In this document: positions 47,612-60,737 of the stretch, piece after piece
Layout: the number at the start of each line of letters is the position of its first letter
Numbering within the stretch: the first letter of the stretch is position 1
NCBI GenBank assembly: GCA_020650975.1
Contig: JAIPMN010000861.1
Span: 1-64,000, forward strand
Source of the DNA: Apostichopus californicus
Taxonomy: Eukaryota; Echinodermata; Holothuroidea; Aspidochirotida; Stichopodidae
Length of the DNA stretch: 64,000 nt
Direction of reading: 5' to 3'
Position numbers and translations under genes: made by a program
Notes under the pieces: generated by a model
Database searches by the model: none
Seen by the model: the letters and a program-made list of their open reading frames with translations, nothing else
Told to the model about the DNA's origin: nothing

Positions 47612-50600
47612 GTAAAATTTTGACCGAAATGATGATGAAATATTAAAGAGATTAAATGAAGAAGATATATATATTTTGAAATTGTTTGCAAAAAGTATCA
47701 CAGTTTAATAATAATAGCAAACAAATGCAGCTGTACATTGTTTGCTCTCTCTCTAGTTGTAATCATGTTCTCTTGGGTTTGAAGACCAGATCTGTATGTA
47801 AGCAGTCTGCTATGATTGTCTGGCCCCGATTTGTGTATGTGTGTGACAATGAGGGGGTAGGGTATGTTGGGAGGTGTATGGTGGTTGTTTCCCCTTTTAT
47901 AATCATTGTGATAATGTATTATGCCTACATGAACTAATGAACATGCCGTAAAGACACGTTTTAATGTTTTTCTCACACTAAATGCCAACATAATACGCCT
48001 GCAGTTTTACATTCTATACATTTCGGAATCAGAATACAAATGATGCATTTATCACTTAATTTTGAGGCCACATTTTTGTAGTTTTATGACCAAGAGCTAT
48101 AAAACTTTGGGTCATATTTAGGCAGACTGGATATGAAATTAGCTTCAGGCTTAAGATCCAGAAGAAAATATAGATGGTTTGGGGTAAATTGAGGCCTCCG
48201 CATGGATGATAATCTGATATATTGGATGTGATATAGTATAAAGTCTGAGATGAAAGCCACGAAAATCATGAAAATAATTCTTTTTCGGGAAAGAGGTAAC
48301 AACTTTAAACATTGAAAATATTACAATAAATCAACAAAGAGAAATGCTTTGGAGGGAAGATCTATACCAACTTTAAAAAGAGGGAAGGAATTTGGGAGTT
48401 TGAAGGAGGTCTGAACAAATGCCCTTAGGATAACAAGTTCGGTGCTATACCAACTTTGCAATCAACTATGCTATCAGCCAAAAACGCTAATAGCTGGTGG
48501 GGTCAGTCCCTAATAATATAACAATTTCTTTGCTGGGGGTCTTCTCTTGGAATCCCTTTCCCTGCCAACTTGGTTGGGGTTGTTTGTTCAATCAGATGAA
48601 ACTGGGTATGTGTGATCTCTGGTGACACTGGTATGGAAGTTGCTTTATTAGAAGGTTTCCGAAAGGTACCCTACTGTAGCGAGGCAGAGAAATAGTGTAA
48701 AATACAAAGTAAATTTAAGTTTGCTAAAACCTGATTTTTTTAATTTGATTGGATCTAACAATTACCATAGAGGGGGAGGGGGAGGGTGGGAGAGGGTGGA
48801 GTGGGTTATAAAATTCAGTGGCACCTATCCATTACAGTAGGCCCACAAATGGGACAATTGTTGGAAAATGATATCAAGGTATTTGTTTCTTTTACTGTGA
48901 TATTAGACACAATAAACATATAAACATGATCAAAGCAACAAAAGAAAACTACTATTGTTAGTACACCCGTACTGTTCCAGCTCTAGTATCATTCCAGTGA
49001 TAATATTAATATATGGTTTCGATCAATTGCTAAATCTACACAATGAGCCCTTTATTATGATAGCTACTGTAGTTAATCCAAGCTAGTTATTGCCAGACAA
49101 AATCCCCAAAGACCGGGACAGTACTTTGCTTCCCAGCAGGCTGTATATTCAATAAATACAGTTCTGGACAGAAGTTGCTCCTGCTGCATTTAATCATTGT
49201 ACGTGAGGCTTGCACGTACCTAACCGTACAATTAACTGCAACCTTGTTATATTATCATGCCTGGGGGTTGATTCAGGTCTATGGTACACAATAGGAATCT
49301 CTAAAGACTGCCTGCCCGATGCCTGCAGGCTCTGTCGATCGAGACACTTTTAAAAGTATCCGCCGCGCCCGCGAATTAAATCTCTGCCGAATAGTTAGGT
49401 TCAAGATTCTACTATTGTTATTATTATTTAGGCTAAGTTGTCTATCACATATCCCTATAAAAGGTGGAAAATTGATCAAGTTTTAAATATTCTGAGAATC
49501 GTCTGGATTAAATAGACCGATGGAACCAAACTTGGTCGATTATTTCTCACGACATCGAGTCGCGTTTTTCTCTGTTAATGTGTTTTCATTACGGTGGTAG
49601 CGGAGTTTTTATATCAATTAAGGTCTTTTAGTATACCCATAATGCAATTCACTTCTTAACAGGAGAACTGAAGGACCATTGAAATGGAATGGATTAATTG
49701 TTCTGTTGTACTTCTATTGTCTTAAGCATTTAATGAAATATTGTCCCATATATGTGTGTATATATTATTGAAATTGTATGTGTGTGTATATGTATATATA
49801 TATATCAATTATAGATATAGATGTACATATTTACATCTACATAGTGTACATAATAAGTTTTGATTTAAAAAGCAGGTCTTTTGCATTATGTCTGCAAATT
49901 TATAAAAATTACAGAGTTAACTCTACATAAATTTAACATAAGAGTGCAAGTGGACAAACTTAAACACCTAGATAACAAAAAATTCCAAGCAGAGGTTAAT
50001 TATTAAGTGAAAATTAATTATTCTAAATTAATAATAATTAATTATTCCATTTGGTTCTCACCATTTGGCTGCCCTTTCGGATACTTTTAGTACTTTGTAT
50101 TACATATCAGACAAATCAGACACCTTCCAAAATGTTTTGATTTTTCCTGAATTGAAATCAAAACTCACTAGACTAGCTAATAATCTACATTGGTATGGAA
50201 TTTTATCAACGAATAGTATCATTATATAATTATTCCAGGGAAAAATCAACCCAAAAAGCTGTTTTAATACAAGTTTTAATACAACAAATTAAACTTTTCG
50301 ATTTAACTTGATCAGGAATTTACCGAAGAGAGCATGGTGATAGGGTTATTAGACTTTTAACAGCCCTGGACAAAGTGCCCAACTTCTATTTGTTTGAAGC
50401 GATCAGGTGTTGACTAATCCATTGTGTTTATTTATAATATTCCATAAATGTTTTAGCAAAATTTACACAAAAAAATGGTTTTGTTTGGCTTAGAACAGGC
50501 CGGAACAAAGTGCCGAACTGGTGTTGTTTGAAGCCATTCAGGTGTTGATTAATCCAGTGTTTATTTATTTACCATTTCATAAATGTAAGAAAATATGAAA

Positions 50601-51564
50601 ACAAAAGAAAAAGAAAAGAGCTGTTTCGTTTGAAACTTTTAATTACTCATTTTCAAGTGGATTAAATTTTGATAATAAAATGCTTCAGCTCAAATTAGAT
50701 TAAAAGTAAACATAAAGGGGGGGGGGAGAGGGGAAGGGGGAGGGATTGACCAATTAGTTAGATGGATGTTGGATAGATTTCCAGACAGACTGCCAGGAAA
50801 ACAATTCATCTCTCTCCGACGATCTCTGATATCGTCACATCTCATCTCCTATATCATCACGTCTCATCTGCTGTAGTATCGTTTAGTATGTTTACCCTGG
50901 AGTAGTATTGATGATTGGCATTGAGTACCCTCCGTGAGTTATCATCCAATCCTTACTGTAGCGCTGTATGTTTACCGATGTGCGCGTGTGTGTATGTGTG
51001 TGTGTTGACAGTATATCTTAAGAACCATAAAAGGAGTAATTTACAGGTGTATCTTTTAAATGTATTGCAAGAATGTGTCTCATTCATCACTGAGATCTCG
51101 TCGCCCGCCTCGGAGGTGTCACATTTGTGTTTTCACGCTTCTTTAATCTGTAGAGAACATTAATTTTGATTGCAGGTAGAAGTTAGAAATGGATGGAAAT
51201 TGCAAAGGTGGGGGGGGGGGAGTGCATGCATACGTCCTCCGTGACAAACTTGGCAGTTGAAAGGTTTTTAAAGGAGAATACCAACTTTCAGCTCCTTGTG
51301 ATTTATTGAGCCCAGCCCTGCAACTCTGTCTGTGTGTGTTTGTTTATATACAGTGTATGTGTGTTTATCTTTATGGTAATTGTTCTATAAAAGGAACTGT
51401 GCTGTAGGCTCACATTGGTTTGCCCATCTGTTAGAATAAAGATCTCTTCGAAGTACTAATAACATTTTCGTTCCTTAATTGCCAAAAGACAAAAGGAACC
51501 CGTGAGATGGTGATGGCGTATGTGTTTATACAAATAGGGTAGAAGCTGTTATTACTCCAAAAGT

Positions 51565-51860
51565 GAAGGAGAAGGTCAAAGGTCATGTGAGGTCACCACA
51601 GGTCAAAGACTGAAAACCTTGTCAAAGCAACCAATCCAGAAAGGAAGCTTGAATTAACTTCATACTTTTCACGTTTCACCGACTCTATATCGGTGTCTGT
51701 GGAGGTCAAAGGTCATTTGAGTACAACAGAGGTCAATACGAGTCTCTCATTAACTGGAGAAGTTCAGATTAGTATACCTTAGTAAGTGGTATGTAGATCC
51801 CCATGGTCAGCAAAAATGAATGCTATTGAAATTGGTAGAGGTCAAAGGTCATTTGAGATG
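51565..51860 (+). repeat. AGGTCA-rich repeat with three perfect DR1 motifs
   Basis: AGGTCAAAGGTCA occurs at 51573-51585, 51703-51715 and 51839-51851, each followed by a TTTGAG or GTGAGG word. Extra AGGTCA half-sites lie between. The spacing of about 130 bp suggests a tandem repeat. The part AATTAACTTCATACTT resembles sequence at about 19200. A direct repeat of AGGTCA with one base between is the classical binding site of RXR-type nuclear receptor dimers and HNF4; whether these are bound is unknown. Confidence 0.6.
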
Positions 51861-52839
51861 AAATTCTGTAAACCTAGTAAACATGATAATTGCAAAAATA
51901 CTAGGGCTATAAAATACTAGGGCTCCTGTGTTCAAAACTGTTATGCATCTTTGCATTTGTATAGCACTTTGACCATTTTTGCATAGCATTTTAGCATAAA
52001 TTTTTCCTTGTATGAACTTTGCACTTGATAGGTATATAAGTCTGCATTTGTGCGACAAACTTTCTAGCTGATCAGTTGGATTCAGTTATGGTCAATCAAC
52101 TCCTCAAAATCCTTGTTAGCAGCACTTCAGCTACTGTTGAATTTAACTCTCCTGATAAAAAAAATGGTAATTAGAATCACTTAGCCAATTGACTTGCTGG
52201 TATTTAAAGACAGTATGAAAATGAAGATAAATTTACTTATGAAGTCAAAAGTGGGCTGGTGAACAAGTAGGCCTACTATCTATACACATGCAGTAACTAC
52301 ATTAGCTGCATGATGGATAACTGAAATAATCTATTATACTTTTAACATCTCTCCAGACATCTCTCCAGATGTATACTCTATACTTGAAAGTATCCACCAA
52401 TGAACGTTGAAAATAATGAAATCTTTTCATTTTTTGACCTGTGTATCTTCCAACTTCAGTCGTTTAGGATATGGGGTTTTGAAATTACAGTTTTGTTAAT
52501 TGTTAATCAGTCAAGTCTGTATTTTCAGCATGCATTGTTGACAGTGAAATGTACTCATGTACATCTAGACCTGAATGAGTATAAAGATAATTTCTGGATC
52601 AGATATCATTATTTTCATAATAATTATCAGTGAGATTTCCTCGCAGTCTTTTATTTTTTCATTTTCATTTTCACGTTCTGTCACTCTTACTCGATTTCGG
52701 ATGATTTACGCTCGTCTGGAGATGTTTTCAAACTCATATTTGCATATAAAATAAAACAGAAACTTAAAAAATTCAGCACATTATAAATTCCAAAATTTTC
52801 AAACTCCTTCAGGAGGAGAACTCAGTATTCTAGAATTTG

Positions 52840-53050
52840 TTTATTATCCCGTTCCTCGGACCAGAATGGAGAACGGCTGCCTGCGGTGTTCGCAGATTAC
52901 GTCTTATTCTCCTGACCTACTTCTATGTGTTGTTGAGGAAACAAGCGGCATTAATGCTCGAAATATCCCTCAAAGACGAGTGGCCCCATCTAAAACACTG
53001 AAGGGAGCGACCGTGGAGCGGGCAAAAAATGACATCTGAAACCTTCAAAT
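52840..53050. promoter_or_regulatory. CpG-richer block in the intron between the 47507 and 55448 exons
   Basis: About 200 bases of mixed composition (for example GAACGGCTGCCTGCGGTG and GGGAGCGACCGTGGAGCGGG) stand out from AT-rich intron. No splice-bounded open frame with a recognisable product is visible. Confidence 0.18.
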
Positions 53051-55447
53051 GCAAAAAAAAAAAGTCATAAAAACGGCCTTGAAATACGAGACTATTCTTC
53101 TTTTATTATTATCTGGTAACACACAGATAGCTTTTTGCATCGCATGCAAGTGCTGTGTGGTATAAATGTGTTGATGTGTGGGAGGTAAATATTGTTGAAA
53201 TAAAGGCACTTAATGGAAGCTTAGATTTACCAGGTCTCTGATTGGTCTAGCTAAAACGTATGAATTGATGATCAATGGTAAAACATAACTAATTACGCTA
53301 ATCTTTTCTGTAAGCTGGGACTACAAAAATATAATGTAAATTTGTTTTTTCTGAAACTGAATTAAGGTGATTTTTACGTTTAGCTATCTTAAGTAGATCT
53401 GATGCTACTTCACCAGCCAAAGAGGATAAACCATACAAGCAGATGTATAGACCTGATGGCCTGTCATCCTATGTAGGGTGATTAAGGGGATGATCCATGG
53501 GATTATCGGAAGTGATCTATGAGGGAGCAGTGGTGGTGGAATTTGGAGTGGAAGGGGGGGGGGTGTGATTGGATTAGGTGGTTTGCAAATATTTTTTCCC
53601 TCTATCTGCTGGATAATTGGTTTGAAATTAAATGTACCAATTTGTAGGGTTGGATCTAACTTACTGGTTTTTTACTCATATCTGTAGTTGGTAAATTGTA
53701 AATGTTAATAATTTCAGCAGTAAGTGAAATAAAGAGACTTTTTCTATATTAATGCAACATTTTCAAACATATTTAGCATTTACAGAGGTAATACTATTCA
53801 GTCAATTATAGTGTGAGAATCTTTTGTGAATGAGAGTGGGTAAAAAAGAGATGTCTTATAAGCACTGTTTGTACTGCACGTTCAGTTTTATCTTCTCTTG
53901 ATAAATTGACAAATTTTACAAACGCTCGATACTCGATATAGTTAATGTGTCTCATGAGGTTACCATAATGAGTTTGCAATATAATTTTCTTCATTAAAAT
54001 GAACAAATGAGATCAGAATTGTTATATTTTTTTAGCCCTTTTTTTTTTATTGCAGCTTTTTTGACAACATCATAGCATACTGTATATAACTCAATACAAA
54101 GCAATCTTAGTATATAAATTATCATGTTTTTAGTATAAAATAAGTATATTTTTGATTGTAACAAACTTGTAAATGTGACAACTTTCTTTGATTTTAAATC
54201 CTACTACATAATAGTGTACGAATAGTATGGTGTAGCGTAAGTTTATATCCTGTTATAGTTGCTGCATGATCTGTTTGTGTGGTTTCTTTCTGACATAACA
54301 AAGACATACAGCTAATATTTTAATCCTAATGCCACCCACCCAGTGGGTATTTCTCCTGATAATGAGCTCATTAATAGGCTAATTTAACAAGGTTCCTGCA
54401 TAATCAACAACTTACTTCAACGGTTTGGTCTGCCAGCTGAAATCGAAACTAAATGATTATTTCTTCCAGATGGAGAGAATTTAACCACAGTGGTTCATGA
54501 AACAGCTGAAGTGCCAACCCTCTCCTATTAGTTTTGTGTTGTGGTTATAATTATATATGTAAATATTTGAAATTTTCTTATCAAATTTGACTAAATGTTC
54601 AGGATTGTGGGGATTTTTTTTTTTTTTAAAGGTATTTTTCAAGTGGATTCAAATATTGTTTATTAATTTAAGGTTTTCTGGAGGGAATTGAAGACAAAGT
54701 ATGGCCTCAAAGAAAACCAGGTTATTTTGGAGAGCAGTATTGAAAGAGAAAGAAATAAAATAATTGTTACATAAACAGTTTCTCTAATGAGCAATTATTT
54801 CCATTTATAGTGACATAAACACGACAGCTGAACAATCCCTATCGCATTATTCCATTCCCGCAATCAAATTTGATCATATCTGCTCAAACTTTTGCTTGTT
54901 TTTTCAAGTGCATGCAAAACCATGCCACAGTTGAACAATTGATCCGGTTATGAAAGAAAGAGATTTGCGTTGTTACATTATGTCTTTTGTATGTCATTAA
55001 CTCAGTTGCCATGGTAATTTGTAGACAGCCCGAGAGAAAAAATGATGTAAGCCTCAGAATTTCTCTTTTGTTTGAAAATGTCATATGAGGGAATATAACG
55101 GCTTAGCTCGTTAATTTAAAACATCGTGTGCGGATATTGCAGGTGATTTGCATAGAATTGATTGTTGGGATACATACCAAAATGTGGAACATGTAAAGCT
55201 ATGTATTAATATCAATAATAAATATTGTTTACAACAAATGATTCAGGTATTTTGATAGAAAGTAGGACAGATTTCTCAATGTATATACCTCGTTGGAAAA
55301 CCAGAACAGTGTTCCCGGATTCTCGGAGGGACGACTAATTTACTTAAAATAAAGGAAATATAATATTAATGTGTTGTCCAATACTCATTTATGTTGTTGA
55401 ACTACAAACTAATAAACTGTTTGTCTCTGTTGTTCCGTCTTCTCTAG

Positions 55448-55606
55448 GCTCATCTGGAATCCTGTCAGTACAACCTGGTAGCCTGCACGGAATGCGCTGC
55501 CATGGTCTCACGCAACCACCTGAAAGACCATCTACACTATGACTGCACCAGAAGGAGATCCACGTGCCGGTTCTGCGGTACAGAACTGTCCGGTTCAAAG
55601 TTAGAG
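55448..55606 (+). CDS. TRAF4: TRAF4-like gene, exon encoding zinc finger 1 end, finger 2 and most of finger 3
   Basis: A 159-nt, 53-codon exon, phase 0 at both ends. It begins AHLESCQYNLVACTEC, closing finger 1 (His-x3-Cys). Finger 2 follows (CTEC ... HLHYDC), then a CTRRRSTCRFCG stretch that opens finger 3 (Cys-x2-Cys). Human TRAF4 has HLQHDCPKRRLKCEFCG there. Finger 2 has Cys-x2-Cys where human TRAF4 has Cys-x3-Cys (CPNRC), one residue shorter. The acceptor is TCTTCTCTAG and the donor is GAG|GTAATA. The last 28 nt of the exon, its donor and 30 nt of intron are repeated at 55936-55993. A tRNA-derived SINE sits 32 bp into the intron on the opposite strand. The exon size and symmetric phase match the TRAF zinc-finger exon pattern. 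Confidence 0.9.
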
Positions 55607-55637
55607 GTAATAAACTGTGTAAATAGTACAATTCATG

Positions 55638-55887
55638 TTGTATGTATGTATGTATTTAAGATCCTCCTGCAAGCAGGAACTCACGAAGAAGCCATCATTG
55701 GCTTATCAAAGCTGCAAGCTGACCGAAGTCAGTCTCTTAGCTTCATATTTTAACGTCCATGATTATGAATTGTCAATTGTCAACAACTCTGTAACTGGAC
55801 GACATACATTAATCTTGGAGTGACTCGAACTCGGGACCTTATGATTGAAAGGCATGCACTGGCGTTAACCACTGAGCTAACACTCCC
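55638..55887 (-). mobile_element. tRNA-derived SINE with CATA tail, most complete copy
   Basis: Read on the minus strand from 55887, it begins GGGAGTGTTAGCTCAGTGG. This is a tRNA-like head with an A-box-like TAGCTCAGTGGTTA and, 30 bases on, a B-box-like GAGTTCGAGTCAC. A body of about 150 bp follows (GGACGTTAAAATATG, TCGGTCAGCTTGCAGC, TTCCTGCTTGCAGG), then a CATACATACATA tail. The bases CATGTTG before it and TATGTTG after it may be a target-site duplication. It lies 32 bp inside the intron after the 55448 exon, antisense to the gene. Two shorter copies are at 2831 and 21616. Confidence 0.8.
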
Positions 55888-55935
55888 TAACACTCTATGT
55901 TGGTTGGTTGGTAATGTGCTGCTCATGTAATAGCA

Positions 55936-55993
55936 TACAGAACTGTCAGATTCAAAGTTAGAGGTAATAAACTGTGTAAAGAGTACAATTCAT
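55936..55993 (+). repeat. duplicate of the exon 3' end and splice donor of the 55448 exon
   Basis: 58 bp matching 55579-55636 with about three differences. It includes 28 nt of coding sequence and the GAG|GTAATA donor. TTGGTAATGTGCTGCTCAT also occurs at 55908 and 56115, so the duplicated unit extends through the TTGG microsatellite. No acceptor-bounded exon is seen with it, so it is a decoy donor rather than a second exon. Confidence 0.8.
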
Positions 55994-56118
55994 ATTGGTT
56001 GGTTGGTTGGTTGGTTGGTTGGTTGGGTGGTTGGTTGGGTGGTTGGTTGGTTGATAGGTTGGTTGGTTGGTTGGTTGGTTGGTTGGTTTGTTGGTTGGTT
56101 GGTTGGTAGGTTTGTTGG
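55994..56118 (+). repeat. (TTGG)n microsatellite
   Basis: About 120 bp of TTGG repeats with occasional GGTGG and GATA interruptions. On the minus strand it reads as a Thr-Asn-Gln-Pro open frame, which is an artefact. Confidence 0.95.
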
Positions 56119-58373
56119 TAATGTGCTGCTCATATAAAAGCATAGTTTAAAATGACCGGCTTATATTCAGAAGAAGAAATAAAACAGCAATGACGACAAC
56201 AAACAATGGATTAGCTCCAACTTACGGAGAGAATTTTATGTCCAAATAGTTAATGGTGTCCATCGTCCATGTGTCAAATCTCTTCCAACAGTCATCTAAC
56301 CTAGCTACATTGCTCAAAGACAGAAAACAGGGTTTTATTCATGTGTATAAATCAGGATAAAAGTCATACCCATTGATGGCAGTATGTAGCGACAAACAGC
56401 AGGTACAGATTCTGTAATGTTGTTGGAAAAGAAAGTTTGCAAATTTTTGGTAAAAAAATGACGGAAAGTTCATTTGAGAAATGTAGAGTACACATGCAGT
56501 ATATTTCTTATGCAGACAAAATACTCTGACATTGTAAATTATTCCATTTTTTCTTTCAAGATTTTTCTCTCAAAAAGACAAAAATGCAAGACTGACGTAA
56601 AAATATCGGCGAATTCGTGAATGATATTAGTTACATTAGATCTTATGAATAATTCTGAGAAACTGTCAAATCATTGGAAACTGAGATTGGATACGTTGAA
56701 TCCGTCTTTTAAATGCCACCTATTCCTCATCCATCCTCCTTGAACTGACAGCCAGTTTAAACCCCCCAGGACAACCGTGTCACTGTGCCTCTTCATTTTT
56801 CCATATTAAAATGTATTATGAAAGTGAAAATACATGCACACGTTTTCTGTCACTTATTTCCCTGGGCATGTCCAGATTTTGCCAGACCCCCTACTTGACC
56901 CTGGGCCCCTGAGCTACATCCCACTGAACCACCCCCCTCTCATCCGGCCTTTAATGTCCCTATTCCCAATCTCATCCATAAAACCATTTGATGGCAACAT
57001 GTTAGGTATTCTCTTGGTCGTGACTGGAATATATGATGTGAGAACAATGCACATAGAATAGCTAACCAGGCTTGAAGTGTTGAGTTTCTAAGACAGTCTA
57101 TGTCAATCCATATCTTATCAATATTCATCATTTATTAGAACGAAAAGCCCTTTTGTTTATTAATAAATTGTCAATCTTCAATTATACAGAATCACTCCAA
57201 TCTTGGGCAAATTATACTGTGAATTCCTGCTCTGCATCCATAATGCCCTAATTTAATTTCTTTTTTAAATATTAATTTTGTCCTTGCCACTATTTTTGAC
57301 CTAATGTGCATAAAGCTTTGTTACTTGAACAACACACTGACTGTCGTATCCACAAACTTGCCAAATTGACAATCAGCAACGAGGGTAGTTTGAAAATTTG
57401 TAAAGGTAGATGTGTATATGTAAGATTGTAGAATACAATATTGAAAGCGCAGTGTTGTATCTAGTGTCAGTAGAAAGAGGCCCACTACTACAAAAAATTG
57501 TGTTCTGTGTCGACCAATATATTAAGAGACTTATTAATTCTCACAATTGTTTTAGGATGAAAGCAAGTTATGTGTGCTTTACCCTTTTTCATATGTTTAT
57601 ATATACATTATACAACCATATACCACAACCTACCCCCCCCCCTCCCACAAAGTATTTCCTTGTAAATTGTAAAATGTGTTTTATTCTTAACTCAAAAACA
57701 TTTAAATCATCTGAAAGTTGATCTTTCAGTGCCCTGAACATGTGAATCACAACCTCCAATTTTTGTGTGCAATTGCTGCAAAGACTTGAGTACATTTGGT
57801 AATTGTTGTTGGCCTTCAAATCAAAGTGTTTAATTTTTTTTGAAAGCAACAGACTTCCTAGATGCCTTTATCCATCTGTTAAAACATAGCAGCACCAATT
57901 TTACTTTTTAATGTTGTGCGTCAGTGTATCGACACTTTAGTAAGAGATGCCACATCGCAGAAAACCAACCAGGTGCTTTAAGCCATGTCATTAAATAAAT
58001 AATAACTTGTCCGTTGCTATGATCAGCAAACTGCATGTCCCTCTCAAATCACATGCACACATACATACTAAAAGTTCTATACACTGCAACTATAAGTTGA
58101 CCCAGCAGTAGTATCTGGATTTATTCTCTCCCGCTAGTCAGTAATGTAGTTACGTCTGGAGAGAGAATTCCTTTCCTAGTGTGTGGTGTAAATGTACGGT
58201 ATATACGTCGTACCTATAGTGTATGCTGTACCAGCCACATCAGCTCATATGGCTACGTAAAACCACTTGAGACAAGTCGACCGTAGCATGTCCACTATAA
58301 TTACTCAATGTACTTCTCTAGTATCATTGACTTCTCTGGCATCATTAAGTTGCTATACAGATCAATAACACAT

Positions 58374-58432
58374 AGATATATATATATATATTATATATAT
58401 ATATAAATTAAATATATATATATCTATATATC
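58374..58432. repeat. TA-rich palindromic simple repeat
   Basis: Alternating TATATA with a central AAATTAAATA. Strongly AT and self-complementary. It is one of several TA runs (also about 46237, 49796 and 60700). Confidence 0.9.
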
Positions 58433-60737
58433 CTTGGTGGTATAAAATTACAGAGGTCATTTTATTAAATGCTAAAGTAATGTGAGCCGTGACTCCAATG
58501 CTCAGATGACGATGGGCTTGTATGTAATTTAAGGGTTCCGTAGCTTATACAACAGAGCTCTGAAGAAATTATTTAAGGTGCAGAATTTGCATTTATAGTA
58601 AAGCTTTTGCAAACTCACCATGGAGAGAGTTAATATCTACTACGACTGCCCTTTGGCTTTAATAATCTTCAGCAATTAATTTGTGGGCTAACCAAAGCTG
58701 CCCTTTAATTAGATGGCCAATGCATAATATGCTAGCCGTTGCCATACCAAGACGGTCTGAGGCATTGCTTGTACTGTCGGGCTAATATGTAGAGTCGCTG
58801 TAGAATCGCATCGGTTGAAGCGGAACGCTTGGTTGAAGCCGGCAAAGTTTGAGCCAGGAGGGAAGGTGTGATATTTAACAGAGAAGCTGTGGGGCAAACC
58901 GGCTAGGGAAGGTTGAATGGTTCAAATATTGAAACCCCTGGGAAAAATAGAATATTGAAAGAAAAAAACCAACTAGTCTGACTGACAAGAGATTGCTTTG
59001 AGGTTTAATTTACCGCCGTAATATAAAGTATAACAGAGAAATAAAAATTCGCTGTCCAAACTCTGCCAAATGCAAGAGAGAATTTCGTCATTTTCTATTT
59101 GTCATTTGATGTAAATTTATTTCAAAAGTGTGTGACTGATATAAACCAGATATTTGATAAAGAATTATTAAAATATTTCCAGAATATTGAAGTATGATCA
59201 GTTGCCTAACGTCGGTGTAACAACCATACATAATGGCTGACTGTAATTTGCATATGTGTAAGGCTGCAGGAGCTGCAAAATCCAGCTCAGCTAGAACAAC
59301 TCAATATCAAACAATAGCCTGACAAATGCAGCCTGGCTGTAGTATGCTGCAGCCCACACTCAGCAATCTACTTTTGACATGGTATCTAATTTAAATTTAA
59401 AATTGAACAAAAATATTTCGGAGAAAAGAATATCGTGCTATCTTTGAATAATCAACTTGCTGGAAGGTGATATGGCCTTAAAAAATTTGGCTATATTCCT
59501 GGCTAAAGGCCAGTAGATTTTTGTCAATGTGCCAGTACTTAGAAAAAGAACATAAAACACTTCTTATAAGTGAAGAACATAACACACGATGAGTGTGTTA
59601 ACAAACGTCAGTCAAAGAATCGGCGACATTTCCCCGCCTAAGCTAGATAAGCAAATATTACTGCTTACTATCAGCAAATATTATTAAGCTGCTCTCAAAA
59701 GCCTGTATAGTTACAGATGTTTATGTAGTAATTCAGTAAAAAATACCAGTGAAAACTTGATTTTAGCATGTCGATTCTTTTAAGCACTGGCATTTTTTTT
59801 AGCATGAATTGTGAAGTTTTAGGTGTGATCCTTCTCTTAATAGCTAGCTTGAGAAGGTATCAAATTTGTGTAAATATATATAACATAACTTGTAGTCATG
59901 ATAGATGGGGGGAGGAACAAATGACTGACCCTGGGCTAAATCGCAGGTTTTGAGGTGATGGATTGAAGCAACTCAAATGAAAAATGATGGACGAGGATCA
60001 AAGATATTTGCTAATTCTCTTTTAGAGTTGAGTTACCTGACAGATGGGTTGATATGTAAATCTGCCTTGGAAGGGTTTAATTTATACTAGAAATTCCAGC
60101 TGGATCAATTCATGTATTTATGCAAAAGGCAAGGACTGTGGAGATTCCTGGCACCGATGAAACTCATAGGAATGCAAAAATGGAATTTAATACATATGCT
60201 TTGATTTTATAAAAATTTGAGATTTGAGAACTTAGTCTTTTTTTTATTCTTTAAAACAATGGCATTTTTGCTTTCGTTAATGCTAAATTGGAAAAAAAGT
60301 GGTACTGTTAAACTTTCTGTCGAAATTCACAAACTATGACACCTTAATCACAAAAAATAAGTATTTTGCCAATAGTTATGGATTCTATTCCATTCTGACA
60401 AATTCATTAATCAGAAAAATTTTCACATTAATTAATACTAAATATAATACAGTATAATACAGCAGTATAAATGAATGGCTGATTGGGGGGGGGGGGGAAA
60501 TCTTTAAAATATCACTGCATTGAACTGTTATGCTGCGCTGTAGAGCCATATATTCATATATTCATGTATTCATATATATATATTGATATGTTAACTGTAG
60601 ATTCAAATATGACTGATAGAGACTAACCTTCACATTCAACACAATATATATTGCTTTTAATGTTGAAAATTGTTTGTAATTGTTTTATTTTATGATATTC
60701 ATATATATATATATATTTCTTTGTCTTGTTTTGATAG

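Larger units (their letters stand above)
47612..55447 (+). other. 7.8-kb intron of the TRAF4-like gene
   Basis: Bounded by GTAAAA and TTCTCTAG. It contains the DR1-rich repeat at 51565, TG/TA runs at about 49750 and 50980, a G run near 50717 and the CpG-richer patch at 52840. Otherwise it is featureless AT-rich DNA. Confidence 0.85.
55607..60737 (+). other. 5.1-kb intron of the TRAF4-like gene
   Basis: Bounded by GTAATA and TTGATAG. The first 540 bp hold the SINE, the duplicated donor and the TTGG array. 56143-58373 and 58433-60700 hold no feature I can name besides a TA repeat and a G run at about 60485-60497. Confidence 0.85.

Noticed and set aside
55861-55887. tRNA gene suggested by A-box and B-box sequence
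   Set aside because: The head is continuous with a SINE body and tail and does not close into a proper tRNA.
55958-56143. Thr-Asn-Gln-Pro repeat protein on the minus strand
   Set aside because: It is the translation of the TTGG microsatellite.
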